The notes: generated from the sequence alone by a model not told the origin. Shown: positions 32,367 to 41,585, counted from the stretch's first letter. The stretch: 64,000 bases of DNA from DATMNI01 sp963817515 (GCA_963817515.1 CAWFPJ010000014.1:62001-126000), one strand, 5' to 3'. Numbers and translations: made by a program.

Positions 32367-33155
32367 ATGTGCAGCCAGGATTTTCTCCGCGCGAAGATTG
32401 CAGGCCGTAAGCTTTCCATGGTTACCTGCTACGACTACACCTTCGCAAGCTTACTGTCGAAAAGCGCGATTGACGGAATCCTGGTGGGCGATAGCGCCGC
32501 CATGGTGATGCATGGTCATCCCTCTACGCTATCTGCCAGCGTCGAATTGATGCGTCTTCACACCGAAGCAGTGGCGCGCGGTGCGGCCGGCAAATTCGTC
32601 GTCGCGGACATGCCGTTTCTCTCCTTCCGGAAAGGTCTGGCGGCGGCGCTCGACTCGGCATCTGTCTTGATGACGGCCGGCGCACATGCCGTCAAACTTG
32701 AAGGTGTAGACGGGCATGAGGATGTGATTCAACGAATGGTAACCAGCGGGATACCCGTGATGGGTCATCTTGGCCTTCAGCCTCAATCCGTCCACGCCTA
32801 CGGAGGCTTTCGAGTCCAGGGTCGAAGCGATGATTCGGCGCGGGAGATTTCCCGGCAGGCAGCCGCTCTCGAAGAGCTTGGCGCGTTCGCGATCGTGCTG
32901 GAGTGCGTTCCCGCGAACCTGGCACAGGAAATCACTCACGCTCTTCGCATTCCGACGATCGGCATCGGCGCCGGCGCGGGATGCGACGGACAGATACTGG
33001 TGCTTCAGGATCTGCTGGGCATGACCACGGATTTTCGTCCGAAGTTTGCCCGCCCGTTTCTCGACGGCGCGCGTAGCGTCCTCGACGCACTCGCTGCCTT
33101 CGATGAAGCCGTGAAGGCGGGGACTTTCCCGGCTGGAGAGGAGAGTTATTCGTGA
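32367..33155 (+). CDS. panB: 3-methyl-2-oxobutanoate hydroxymethyltransferase PanB
   Basis: 262 residues. Transfers a hydroxymethyl group from methylene-THF to ketoisovalerate, the first step of pantothenate synthesis. Motifs: SMVTCYDYTFASLL, ILVGDSAAMVMHGH (Mg-binding Asp), VKLEGVDGHEDVI, GHLGLQPQSVHAYGGFRVQG and IGIGAGAGCDGQILVLQDLLG (family blocks in part). ATG 32367 is set by GGAGG 6 bases upstream; the longer frame is not homologous. The stop overlaps the panC GTG start as GTGA. Confidence 0.95.
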   Translation: MCSQDFLRAKIAGRKLSMVTCYDYTFASLLSKSAIDGILVGDSAAMVMHGHPSTLSASVELMRLHTEAVARGAAGKFVVADMPFLSFRKGLAAALDSASVLMTAGAHAVKLEGVDGHEDVIQRMVTSGIPVMGHLGLQPQSVHAYGGFRVQGRSDDSAREISRQAAALEELGAFAIVLECVPANLAQEITHALRIPTIGIGAGAGCDGQILVLQDLLGMTTDFRPKFARPFLDGARSVLDALAAFDEAVKAGTFPAGEESYS

Positions 33156-34000
33156 CCCAGGTTTGGAATACCATGGCTGACTGGCTGGAGCGGCGGCGCA
33201 CCCTCGCTGGCCGCAGTATTGGTTTCGTCCCCACGATGGGTGCGCTTCACCGGGGACATGCTTCGCTTGTCAAGCGATGTCGCGATGAGAATGAAATTGC
33301 CGTTGTCAGCATCTTCGTAAACCCATCGCAATTCAACGATCCTAAGGATCTCGACCGATACCCGCGCACGCTCGATGAGGATCTGGCGCTTCTGGAGAGC
33401 CTTGGCGCGGACGAGGTAATCATGCCCGGCGCGTCGGAATTGTATCCGCATGGCTATCGTTTCCGGGTGGAGCCGAACAGCCCCGTCCAGGTGATGGAGG
33501 CAGCGTACCGGCCGGGGTTCCTTCCCGGCGTGATGACTGTCGTCTTGAAGCTCTTAAACCTCGTTCGTGCGGATCGCGCCTACTTCGGAGAGAAGGATTA
33601 TCAGCAGCTGAAGATCGTCACGGAGATGGCGCAGGAGTTCTTCCTCCCCACGCAGATCATCCCTTGCCCGACGGTGCGGGAGGAGTCGGGGCTGGCCATG
33701 AGCTCCAGGAATATGCTGCTGTCGCCCGAAGCCCGCGAAAAGGCGGCGCTTCTGTTCCGGGTGCTGACCACCGCAGCCGGCCCCGCTGAAGCGCGCGCAA
33801 TTCTCGAAGCACAAGGCTTCATGGTGGACTATGTCGAGGAGCGCTGGGGAAGGCGGCTGGCCGCGGCCTTTCTCGATGGAGTGCGTCTCATCGACAACGT
33901 GCCGGTTGCGGAGACAGACGCCTGTGATTTTTTGAGCGCCATGGATTATGCTTCTCACCCTGGACGTTGGCAACAGTCAGATATTCTGCGGAGTGTATGA
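33152..34000 (+). CDS. panC: Pantothenate synthetase PanC
   Basis: 282 residues. Joins pantoate and beta-alanine using ATP. PTMGALHRGHASLV holds the HxGH nucleotide-binding motif (His33, His36); FVNPSQFN, AYFGEKDYQQL and LAMSSRNMLLSPEAR (KMSKS-like) follow. The GTG start overlaps the panB stop. The final 32 residues lie within the first 53 bases of coaX, read in another frame. Total length is nevertheless normal for the family. Confidence 0.95.
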   Translation: MTQVWNTMADWLERRRTLAGRSIGFVPTMGALHRGHASLVKRCRDENEIAVVSIFVNPSQFNDPKDLDRYPRTLDEDLALLESLGADEVIMPGASELYPHGYRFRVEPNSPVQVMEAAYRPGFLPGVMTVVLKLLNLVRADRAYFGEKDYQQLKIVTEMAQEFFLPTQIIPCPTVREESGLAMSSRNMLLSPEAREKAALLFRVLTTAAGPAEARAILEAQGFMVDYVEERWGRRLAAAFLDGVRLIDNVPVAETDACDFLSAMDYASHPGRWQQSDILRSV

Positions 34001-34733
34001 CGGCGAGGAGCTGAAGACCACTTTTCGGCGGACCTCAAGCATTCGAGCCTCGTCCGACGAGTTTGGCACGTTCTTTCGCGCCACGCTTCGTGAGAACGGA
34101 GTCGATCCGGCGGAGATCGATATGGCTGGAATCTGCTCAGTGGCGCCCGACGCCGTGCACTCGCTCCGAAATTGCTTCCGCAAGTATTTCGGCTTTGAGC
34201 CGTTCCTGCTTCAGCCGGGAGTGAAAACAGGCCTGAAAATCCGCTATCGCAATCCACTGGAGGTGGGCGCCGACAAGATCGCAAACGCAATCGGCGCGCT
34301 CAGCCGGTTTCCCGGCCGGAATCTGCTGATCATTGATTTTGGCACCGCGACCACGCTCTGCGCCGTGACCAAGGATAAGGAGTATCTGGGCGGAATCATC
34401 ACGCCCGGGATAAACCTATCAATGGCGGCGCTGGAATCGCAGACCGCGCGCCTGCCTGTGGTGGAGATTCTCCGGCCCGCCGAGGTTCTGGGACGTTCTA
34501 CTGTCGAAAGCATCCAGTCGGGCTTGTACTACGGCACTCTGGCGACCGTGCGATCTCTTGTCGCTTCTGTTACGAAGGACCACTTCGCCAAGGACCAGCC
34601 CCTTGTCGTCGGAACCGGAGGATTTGGACGGCTCTTCGAGCAGGAGCGCCTGTTCGACGACTTCGTGCCGGAGCTTCCCCTGGTCGGGTTGCGCCGGGCG
34701 GTTGAGCTTTCGCAATTGGAGACCATGAGATAG
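33948..34733 (+). CDS. coaX: Type III pantothenate kinase CoaX
   Basis: 261 residues. Phosphorylates pantothenate, the first step to CoA. The ASKHA-fold motifs are LLTLDVGNSQIFCGVY (phosphate loop Asp), the PLEVGADKIANAIGAL segment and LLIIDFGTATTLCAV, followed by GGIITPG. It starts inside panC and overlaps it by 53 bases, so panB, panC and coaX form one coupled unit from ketoisovalerate to phosphopantothenate. ATG 33948 starts exactly at the first strand; no later start would keep the phosphate loop. Confidence 0.94.
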   Translation: MLLTLDVGNSQIFCGVYDGEELKTTFRRTSSIRASSDEFGTFFRATLRENGVDPAEIDMAGICSVAPDAVHSLRNCFRKYFGFEPFLLQPGVKTGLKIRYRNPLEVGADKIANAIGALSRFPGRNLLIIDFGTATTLCAVTKDKEYLGGIITPGINLSMAALESQTARLPVVEILRPAEVLGRSTVESIQSGLYYGTLATVRSLVASVTKDHFAKDQPLVVGTGGFGRLFEQERLFDDFVPELPLVGLRRAVELSQLETMR

Positions 34734-34784
34734 GCCGATTTTCCGTAAAGCCGGGCGATCGCGCCCGCGTGGTACAAAAAGCGT

Positions 34785-35859
34785 ATGCCCTCTTTTCGCG
34801 TCGAAACGCCGCAGCGGTGCTATTCCGCCATTGTTGAGCGCGGCATTATCGGCCACGTTGCGCGGTATATTCCGGCCAAGACCGGCAGGGTATTTGTGGT
34901 CACGGCCGAAGACGTGTGGCGTCATCTGGGGAGCGCGCTGGGCGGCGGCCTGGCCGGTATCGACCATGAAGTAATCTACCTGCCGGGCGGCGAGGACCGG
35001 AAGCGCTTCGCACCCGTCGAAGCGCTGGCGGAAGAGATGGTGCAGCGCGGCGCGGACCGTTCCAGCATGGTGATCGCCTGCGGCGGCGGCATCGTCAACG
35101 ATATGGCCGGCTTCCTGGCGGCAATCTTCATGCGCGGCATTCCGGTTCTGCAGGTGCCTACCACTTTGTTGGCGCAGGTGGACGCCGCCATCGGTGGCAA
35201 GACCGGGGTCAACCTCTTGTCCGGGAAGAATCTCATTGGCAGTTTTCACCAGCCGCTGGCTGTATTGATCGATCCCGCGGTCCTCGACACGCTGCTCCGA
35301 ACGCGAATACCGCGCCGGGCTTTGGGAAATCATCAAGGCCGGGATTATTCGCGAGATCGGACTGTTCCGGTTTCTGGCCGAATTCTCCGGCGATGTCCTG
35401 GCGCGCAAACCCGAAGCCGTGGACCGCATCATCGCCGACTCCGTGCGCATGAAGGCGGAAGTGGTCTCCTCCGACGAGCGCGAAGGCGACCAGCGCCGCA
35501 TTCTCAACTTCGGCCACACCTTTGGCCACGCGCTCGAAGCCGAGACCGAATACAAACGCTTTCTGCACGGTGAGGCGGTTGCATGGGGTATGCGCGCCGC
35601 CGTGTATCTGGGCGAAAGTACGGAACATCTTTCGGCCGATGACAGCGCCGAGATTCTGGAGATGATCCGGACCTATGGCCCGATTCCGCCGCTTGACGGC
35701 GTCCCCGCCGGGAACCTGGCCGCGCGCCTGGTGCACGATAAGAAAACCGTACAGGGCAAAGTGCATTTCGTGTTGCCGGTACGCATTGGCGAGGTGACCG
35801 TGGTATCGGGCATCGACGAAACCCTGGTACTCGAAGCCATACGGCGCGCCCTGGCATGA
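34785..35859 (+). CDS. aroB: 3-dehydroquinate synthase AroB, interrupted by a one-base frameshift
   Basis: Second enzyme of the shikimate pathway. The first frame (34785 to about 35297) gives YLPGGEDRKRF, ACGGGIVNDMAGFLAAIFMRG, QVPTTLLAQVDAAIGGKTGVN and NLIGSFHQP. The protein then continues in another frame from about 35299 with EREYRAGLWEIIKAGIIREIG, NFGHTFGHALEAET (zinc His) and HGEAVAWGMRA to the stop at 35859. Joining the frames requires dropping one base near 35291-35300 (GCTGCTCCGA) and restores a normal length of about 357 residues. Both halves are well conserved, so a sequencing error or a very recent mutation is likelier than an old pseudogene. Confidence 0.88.
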
Positions 35860-36614
35860 AGGGGACCACGCCCCATGGCACGGCGCCCGACGGTACGCAT
35901 AGCGAACAGGAGGCCGCCCGTTGGGTCAGGAGTATGTTCGGCCGCGTGGCACACCGGTATGACCTGGCCAATCACCTGCTTTCCTTCAATATCGACCGCT
36001 GGTGGCGCACCCACACCGTCAATCGTGTGCGCCATATTCTGGAGCGTCCCGGCGCGCATGTGCTCGACATCTGCTGCGGCACCGGCGACCTGATCCTGGC
36101 TTTGGAGAAGCCGTGGGGCGGCCGCGGCGGCCCTGTCTTAGGTTCCGATTTCTGCCACCCCATGCTGGTCGCCGCGCGCGAAAAGATCACCCGCCGCGCG
36201 GCCAATGCTGTTGTCTTTGAATCCGACGCCCTCCGCCTGCCCGTGCGCGATGGCTCACTCGATCTGCTTACCGTGGCGTTCGGCTTCCGCAATCTTGCAA
36301 ACTACGGGGCCGGGTTGTGCGAGATTCACCGCGTCCTGCGCCCCGGCGGAATGGCTGCCATCCTGGAATTTTCGCAGCCGCCAAACGCCGCCTTCGCCGC
36401 GATCTACAACTTTTACTCCCGCCGGATTCTTCCTCGCATCGGCGGTCTCCTGACCGGTTCCCGCGATGCCTATACCTACCTGCCGGAATCGGTTAGAAAG
36501 TTTCCGTCAGCGCCCCAATTGAGGGACGATATGCGGCGCGCCGGTTTCGCAGAGGTGGAATACGAATACCTGACCGGCGGCATTGTCGCTCTACATACCG
36601 GCGTCAAGAAATGA
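35856..36614 (+). CDS. ubiE: Ubiquinone/menaquinone biosynthesis C-methyltransferase (UbiE/MenG)
   Basis: 252 residues. Methylates the quinone ring; in an acidobacterium the product is probably menaquinone (MenG role). SAM-binding motif LDICCGTGDL (70-79), then FGFRNLANY and LRPGGMAAILEFSQP, and MFGRVAHRYDLANHLLSFNIDR-like N-terminal block in parts. The start overlaps the aroB stop as ATGA. Chorismate from the shikimate pathway feeds menaquinone, giving the pair a shared theme. Confidence 0.93.
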   Translation: MKGTTPHGTAPDGTHSEQEAARWVRSMFGRVAHRYDLANHLLSFNIDRWWRTHTVNRVRHILERPGAHVLDICCGTGDLILALEKPWGGRGGPVLGSDFCHPMLVAAREKITRRAANAVVFESDALRLPVRDGSLDLLTVAFGFRNLANYGAGLCEIHRVLRPGGMAAILEFSQPPNAAFAAIYNFYSRRILPRIGGLLTGSRDAYTYLPESVRKFPSAPQLRDDMRRAGFAEVEYEYLTGGIVALHTGVKK

Positions 36615-36870
36615 AGCAACGGACGCAATCAGGTAAGCAGCCTATCGCTGAGTTTAGTGAATGGTCTCCGCAGTATGTTCACTGGCCACAGGGCCATCGG
36701 CCCGAAAGCGCCAATTCTCCGCGTCGGGGACGATACGGCCAAGTGACCCTCAATGGGGGGACGGTCAGTTTCCGGAAACGCCGTTTCACGTCCGTTATCG
36801 GAAAAAACGCCGTTTCACAATCGGAACCCGTTCCTCAGGTGCGGTTGTGCCAGAATCGTGGGCGTATACA
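36615..36870. other. Non-coding stretch between ubiE and the insertion sequence, with a 14-bp direct repeat
   Basis: No convincing gene. AAACGCCGTTTCAC occurs at 36776-36789 and 36805-36818. An open frame from 36611 lacks recognisable features and codes a composition unlike the neighbours, so I leave it out. Confidence 0.4.
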
Positions 36871-38032
36871 TGGCGAATTCAAAAATCATGCGGCGATTGG
36901 AGTCTGATACAACCCTCGACAATGTCTACGCCACCGGTAGGACTCGAAATCGATTGGTGACGCCGGTCCGTTAGCACCCGGCTCTGGCAGCCCTCCTTCC
37001 AACCCGGAATGCGTTCGATGGCCGTTATAGTAATGTTGGAACTCGGTTAGTTTGGCTGCGAGATCGACGCTCGTCCAGAATAGAGTCCGGTCGAGGCACT
37101 CGCGCCGAAGCGTCCCAATCAGCCGCTCTATGAACGGATGCGACAGCGGCACGTATGGAACAGTCTTGATCTCGGTCACCTCGAGTACTCGAAGATTGGC
37201 TTTCCATTGGTGGAACCGAAACAGCGGATCATGGTCCGAGCTGAGGTACTTGGGCAGACCTTGCCCGCGAATCGCGCGTTGGAACATCCAGCACAGCGCC
37301 GCGCCGTTCATGCCCCCGCAGTGGACACCAAACCCAATGATGCGACGCGTGAATTGGTCCATCACAACGAGGACCCAATGGGTTCTCAAGGTGGCGGACT
37401 CGCATCGGAATAAATCGCAGCTCCACAGACTATCCTTCATGTGGCCGAGAAACGTCAGCCAGGATGGACCTGCTGAATCCGATTCTGGCTGGTAGTGAGC
37501 GCTCAGAATACGGCGAACCACATCCTTATCGATCTCGACGCCGAAAGCCAACGCGATCTGCTGGGCAATGCGAGGACAGCCCCAACTGGGATTCCGCCGC
37601 TTCATAGCCACGACGGCGTCGATAAGTTCTCGGTTCGGTCCCTTCGGGCCGGGTCGACGCCTGCGCTGGGGCGAAAACAGCAGGCGGTACTTGCGTTTCC
37701 TCAGCAGGCTGTGCAGATGGAGCAAAGTGGAGGGCTTCAGGACGATGGCGGAACGGAGGATGCGTGCCGGGCTCATGAAAAGGGTGAACAAGCCGGCGGT
37801 GAGGCGATCCGAGGCGCGCAGGTTGGGCGCACGCTTGCGCCCACGATTGAGGATAAGCAGTTGATGCCGGATCAGCGCGGACTCGGCAATCACGGAACGG
37901 AGTCCCCCCGGCCCCGCCAGTCGCAGCACGGTGACGATCACATGAACGAACAGGACGATGAAGTCGCGCATCCCGGCAATGGTAACAATACCTCACAGGC
38001 GACCGTATTCAGGCCAAATTGGCAATTCGCCA
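36871..38032 (-). mobile_element. Insertion sequence with one DDE transposase gene
   Basis: 1162 bp bounded by 9-bp inverted repeats TGGCGAATT (36871-36879 and 38024-38032 on the opposite strand). A single transposase gene fills almost the whole element. No clear target-site duplication is seen beside the ends (TATACA on the left, TAGACA on the right), so the exact ends are a proposal. It lies between ubiE and a secreted protein gene and interrupts neither. Confidence 0.65.
36886..37971 (-). CDS. Integrase-core (DDE) transposase
   Basis: 361 residues in one frame. The N-terminal 150 residues contain helix-turn-helix-like segments (NPSWGCPRIAQQIALAFG). The retroviral-integrase-type core follows: first Asp in SCDLFRCES, second Asp in LSSDHDPLF, Glu in HPFIERLIGTLRREC. 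This is the IS3/IS481-like superfamily, but without a separate orfA, so an exact family is not given. The frame is intact, so the element may still be active. Confidence 0.85.
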   Translation of the reverse strand: MRDFIVLFVHVIVTVLRLAGPGGLRSVIAESALIRHQLLILNRGRKRAPNLRASDRLTAGLFTLFMSPARILRSAIVLKPSTLLHLHSLLRKRKYRLLFSPQRRRRPGPKGPNRELIDAVVAMKRRNPSWGCPRIAQQIALAFGVEIDKDVVRRILSAHYQPESDSAGPSWLTFLGHMKDSLWSCDLFRCESATLRTHWVLVVMDQFTRRIIGFGVHCGGMNGAALCWMFQRAIRGQGLPKYLSSDHDPLFRFHQWKANLRVLEVTEIKTVPYVPLSHPFIERLIGTLRRECLDRTLFWTSVDLAAKLTEFQHYYNGHRTHSGLEGGLPEPGANGPASPIDFESYRWRRHCRGLYQTPIAA

Positions 38033-38141
38033 TAGACACCTCTCAGGATACTCAGCTATCACGGTAATTTATTTTATGACCCAGTAGTACTAGGCGGTCC
38101 GGTTGCGGGATTGCGGCGCTTGGAGATCTACGACGAACTGT

Positions 38142-39863
38142 CTAGTTTGCGATTGGCACAGCGATTCCTGCGGGACTTAGCATCGCACCCTGCGGCAGGC
38201 AGTCGACTACAATGAGACCTGCTAACGTGTTTGGCAGTCGCACATCGATCTGGTATATCCCGGTTAAGCCAGGAGCGAGACCGGCAAATAGGACATCTAG
38301 CGGCAAATAAGGCGGCCCGCCTGCTGTCGAAAAGTTGCAACCAACTGGGGTGGAGGTCCGCGACAACGGACTATTCGGTGTTGGCACACTTTCCATGACC
38401 GGCGGATTGACGAGTCCGAAACCCGCCCCATAAAGGTGAATGATTTCCCCGGGCTTCGCTGGTTGCGTGGGACTGACGACCGTATCAAAAGATTGGTGAA
38501 CCGCGTCAAAAAGGACGGGTTGGAAGGCCGAGACCACGAGATCCATGTTGTTCCCAGACCAACTCGGAGAATCCGGCTTCCTAATCTCGAGCTTTGACGG
38601 CGAGCCAAGCGTATTAAGCGAGGCGGTCCAGGGTATTTGAAACATGACCGTTCGTTGCCCCACCTCGAGCACAGACACGGACTGGCCTTCCAGTGAAAGT
38701 TCAACTCTCTCTCCTGGCATCACTGAAGCCGCGGCTGAGAGAACTTGGCCGGGACTACCCTGTAGAGTTGGATGAATTTCCGTATTTGGAAATACCTGAA
38801 GATGCAGAAATGCGGCCAGGGGCGGCGTATACTGCAAGCTCCGCCCACCGGCAACATCGTATTGGAGAAGACGCCCGGTTCTGGTCAACGCCCAAACAAT
38901 ACTTCCATTGCCGGATAACACGCCGTCTGCGATTCCTTCGGGCTCATTGGTGATCTGCCTGCGCCCTGTTCCTATCGCAGAAACCATGTAGAACTGCGGT
39001 GTGCTGTCTTCAGCAGGTTGCAAGAGGAGAACAGAACGGCCGTCATCACTGAGGTTTGGCCGGAAGGCTCCAATGCTTTTTCCGATATTTACAGCGGTGC
39101 GCGGGTCGGAAATATAAGCGACATACACTGCGTCGTCCACCTGGCGCCAGAGGACCATGTCTCCGGCGGCATCAACGGCGGTTGACTGTATCCCCGTGGT
39201 GGTCACTTTCGTCTTTGTGTTCGGTGGCCGCAATATGAGTAAACCGTCGCGAGCAGTCGCCACTACAGCGGTGCCATTGTCCGCAACTCCATGTGCGAGC
39301 CAGTCGCGAGCGTTTGCATCGTCCTCGCCCGCGATGAGGTAACTCTTCCGACCCTCCAAGTCAAAGAGTGTCAATTCGGTTATGGGTCCGGTGAGCCGCC
39401 CTGCGGTGCCCAATGCCCATTTTCCTCCCGGGCTCAGCGCAAGGCGTCCATCCGCAGTAAGCGCAACCTTCCCAGAGGAGTTCCAAATCACACTCTGGTC
39501 TGCATATACACACAGACCAGCACTATATCCGCACTCGCGCAAAGCGATCACCGACATGTAGGATCCATTCGAAGAGAACGACACGCCATCGATATTGTAG
39601 AAGTTGCTGCGATATCCGAATGGAATTGATGTGTCATTTCGCGTGAATTCGTATGGGTAGATCAGCTGTGGTTGAATACCGCGGGAGTCGGCAATGAAGA
39701 GTTTTCCATACGCCGGCTGGGAAGTGCCCGTTTGCGATAGCTCGGTGGAGAAGAACAGCCGTTGTCCGGCATAGTCGGTCGCCATACTACTAAATTGAGC
39801 GAGCGCGGGCGGGACCGCACAGGCGAGGAACAGAAACAGCGCAGTCTGCAGAGTCTTTGACAT
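38142..39863 (-). CDS. Secreted beta-propeller-like protein with TIGR03437-type C-terminal module
   Basis: 573 residues. A signal peptide (residues 1-22, ending ALA-Q) is followed by about 320 residues with repeating TolB/WD40-like blades (SFSSNGSYMSVIAL, ALSPGGKWALG, NLSDDGRSVLLLQP, VLSGNGSIVWALT). The C-terminal part has PGEIIHLYGAGFGLVNPPV and VLFAGLAPGLTGIYQIDVRLP, the hallmark of the TIGR03437 family found in large numbers in Solibacter-like acidobacteria. The function of these proteins is unknown; a cell-surface or secreted binding role is likely. It is the strongest taxonomic marker in the window. Confidence 0.85.
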   Translation of the reverse strand: MSKTLQTALFLFLACAVPPALAQFSSMATDYAGQRLFFSTELSQTGTSQPAYGKLFIADSRGIQPQLIYPYEFTRNDTSIPFGYRSNFYNIDGVSFSSNGSYMSVIALRECGYSAGLCVYADQSVIWNSSGKVALTADGRLALSPGGKWALGTAGRLTGPITELTLFDLEGRKSYLIAGEDDANARDWLAHGVADNGTAVVATARDGLLILRPPNTKTKVTTTGIQSTAVDAAGDMVLWRQVDDAVYVAYISDPRTAVNIGKSIGAFRPNLSDDGRSVLLLQPAEDSTPQFYMVSAIGTGRRQITNEPEGIADGVLSGNGSIVWALTRTGRLLQYDVAGGRSLQYTPPLAAFLHLQVFPNTEIHPTLQGSPGQVLSAAASVMPGERVELSLEGQSVSVLEVGQRTVMFQIPWTASLNTLGSPSKLEIRKPDSPSWSGNNMDLVVSAFQPVLFDAVHQSFDTVVSPTQPAKPGEIIHLYGAGFGLVNPPVMESVPTPNSPLSRTSTPVGCNFSTAGGPPYLPLDVLFAGLAPGLTGIYQIDVRLPNTLAGLIVVDCLPQGAMLSPAGIAVPIAN

Positions 39864-40606
39864 AGAGAATGGTTGTGCTTGGGGAATACCTCAAATACAA
39901 AGACTCTTTACAAGTCCGAAAAACTACATCGTGATCTCAATCTCTGCCGCCCTCGAGTTAACCCGAAAGGCCGGACGAAAACGCAGCTAAAACCAGGCGC
40001 GTCCGTTGACTCCTATGAGCCGCGCGTGCCCCCGAATTAACCGCGATAGGCGGCTCCAGCGGGATACTCGCGGGGGCCAACCCTACTTCAGCCCAAAGAC
40101 CGCAATGCGATCACCGCCGTTCAGCATGCGCTACAAATGGCTGCTTACCTCCCAAGCCGAAGGTCCATAGCTGCAGGATCTCTCGCATTCTGAGGCATGC
40201 GGCAGCGGCACTCACCGAACTTCTACTCTCCTCTGCCCATCCCGCGGGCCTCGCCGTAAGCGTCGATCTTGCTCCCACTGGAGACGCCCGCGGGTGGCGG
40301 GAGTCCGATTTTATAGGCGGGCTCATGGGTGCGAGTGAGTGGATAAAATTTCAAAGTCGAGATCAAGTTGCCGAACCCGCGTTAGTCAAACTGCCCCAAT
40401 CCACCTCCGAGTAGCCATTTGGCCGCCTGACCCAGTATTGCGTTGCGGTAGCGAAACCTCGCGACCGCACTTTCCGATAAGCTCCCGATATGTGGCGATA
40501 TCGGAAATTTAACCTCTGGCGATCAGCCAGGCCACTTGGCCGCAAAAACGCGCGACTCATACATTTGATAAGGATGGCGGTGTCCGAAGTTGAGAAATAC
40601 ACTGAA
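39864..40606. other. 743-bp gene-poor region
   Basis: Small open frames exist on both strands but none has recognisable motifs, sensible start signals or matching composition. The only structure I see is a nested inverted repeat at 40471-40507. The promoter of the secreted propeller gene should lie at the left edge, but I find no clear box. Confidence 0.5.
40471..40507. repeat. Nested, mutually exclusive inverted repeats
   Basis: TTTCCGATA (40471-40479) pairs with TATCGGAAA (40499-40507), while CCGATAT (40485-40491) pairs with ATATCGG (40498-40504). The two hairpins use the same right arm, so only one can form at a time. It lies 100 bp from the end of the DUF2103 gene. Confidence 0.4.
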
Positions 40607-40909
40607 TCACGCGACCAGCGCGCCGGCTTTCTTCAATGCCGTTTCCAACTCCTCCTGGGTTATATCCGCGCTAATGAACAGCTCCTGGCGTGCGCCGGCG
40701 CTTAGGGCGATGGCCTTCCAGCCGTTTTGCGTAGGCACCGTCACCCTCACTTTAACCTTCCCGCGGGCATCGCGAACCGGACGGATTACCCCCGGAATCA
40801 CGGAACGGATCCCAGGATTCGCAGCCAGCAGTTCTTCCAGAATCTCGCGGACGCCGTCAATAATACTGTGCTCGATCTTGAGCCGGTCCTTCGCCGTACG
40901 AAGGCGCAT
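40607..40909 (-). CDS. DUF2103-like small protein
   Basis: 100 residues. IEHSIIDGVREILEELLA, SVIPGVIRP and RVTVPTQNGWKAIALSAGARQELFI (in parts) match the layout I remember for DUF2103, a predicted metal-binding family. The gene begins immediately after the pcm stop on the same strand, so the two are co-transcribed. Role unknown. Confidence 0.6.
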   Translation of the reverse strand: MRLRTAKDRLKIEHSIIDGVREILEELLAANPGIRSVIPGVIRPVRDARGKVKVRVTVPTQNGWKAIALSAGARQELFISADITQEELETALKKAGALVA

Positions 40910-41524
40910 CTACTTCCAGCCCTCTCCACCGCGGAGCGGGACGAAGCGGCATTGGGTAGCCACCCGATCCTCAATGCGGCCGTCGTGCTTGGATATCACG
41001 CGCAGTTCCTGATCCACGCGATCGCCCACCGGAATTACCAGCCGCCCGGGATCGTTGAGTTGCTCCAACAGAGCTGCGGGAATCGCCGGGGCGCCGGCCG
41101 CCACGGAGATGGCATCGTAAGGCGCGCTTTCGGCGAAACCAGTGGAACCGTCCGCCTGCAAAACCACCACGTTGTGACCCCAACCGGTTCGGCGCAGGTT
41201 GGCGCGGGCCATCTGCACCAACCGGGGAATGATCTCGACCGAGATGACCCGCGCCGCCAGCGCTCCCAGTACTGCGGCGTGGTAACCGCAACCCGTGCCG
41301 ACCTCGAGAACCGTTTCCGTGCCTTTGAGTTCCAGCAGTTCCGCCATGAGCCCGGTCATGTAGGGCTGCGATATGGTTTGCCCCCATCCGATGCCTGTGG
41401 GTCCGTCCACATAGGCCTCCACACGCGATTCGGCCGGAACAAACTCCTCGCGCGGAATTTGTAGCATGGCGTTCAGCACACGCTGGTCTCGAATGCCGCG
41501 GCGGCGCAACTGCGCGTCTACCAT
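40910..41524 (-). CDS. pcm: Protein-L-isoaspartate O-methyltransferase
   Basis: Repairs isoaspartyl residues in aged proteins. Motifs: VLNAMLQIPREEFVP, GWGQTISQPYMTGLMAELL (substrate loop), VLEVGTGCGYHAAVLGALA (SAM site) and GRLVIPVGD. 204 residues from ATG 41524. Residues IPDWAAERRE before this ATG also resemble the family N-terminus, so a TTG at 41557 or 41569 may be the true start. The gene is divergent from the isocitrate dehydrogenase gene, and their starts nearly touch. Confidence 0.9.
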   Translation of the reverse strand: MVDAQLRRRGIRDQRVLNAMLQIPREEFVPAESRVEAYVDGPTGIGWGQTISQPYMTGLMAELLELKGTETVLEVGTGCGYHAAVLGALAARVISVEIIPRLVQMARANLRRTGWGHNVVVLQADGSTGFAESAPYDAISVAAGAPAIPAALLEQLNDPGRLVIPVGDRVDQELRVISKHDGRIEDRVATQCRFVPLRGGEGWK

Positions 41525-41572
41525 CTCACGCCGTTCGGCTGCCCAATCCGGTATCAACTCGGCCCCCAACTT

Positions 41573-41578
41573 TATAAT
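41573..41578 (+). promoter_or_regulatory. Candidate -10 box (TATAAT) of the isocitrate dehydrogenase gene
   Basis: A perfect TATAAT ends 7 bases before ATG 41586 (4 before ATG 41583). No Shine-Dalgarno fits between. The spacing suits a leaderless transcript. The reverse complement offers a TATTAT for pcm. Confidence 0.45.
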
Positions 41579-41585
41579 AGCTATG

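Noticed and set aside
35281..35310. Programmed ribosomal frameshift in aroB
   Set aside because: No slippery heptamer, stop-codon stall or downstream pseudoknot is evident at the site, and aroB is not known to use one.
36611..36907. Small open frame overlapping the ubiE stop
   Set aside because: It runs into the insertion sequence, has no Shine-Dalgarno or motif, and part of it is a short direct repeat.
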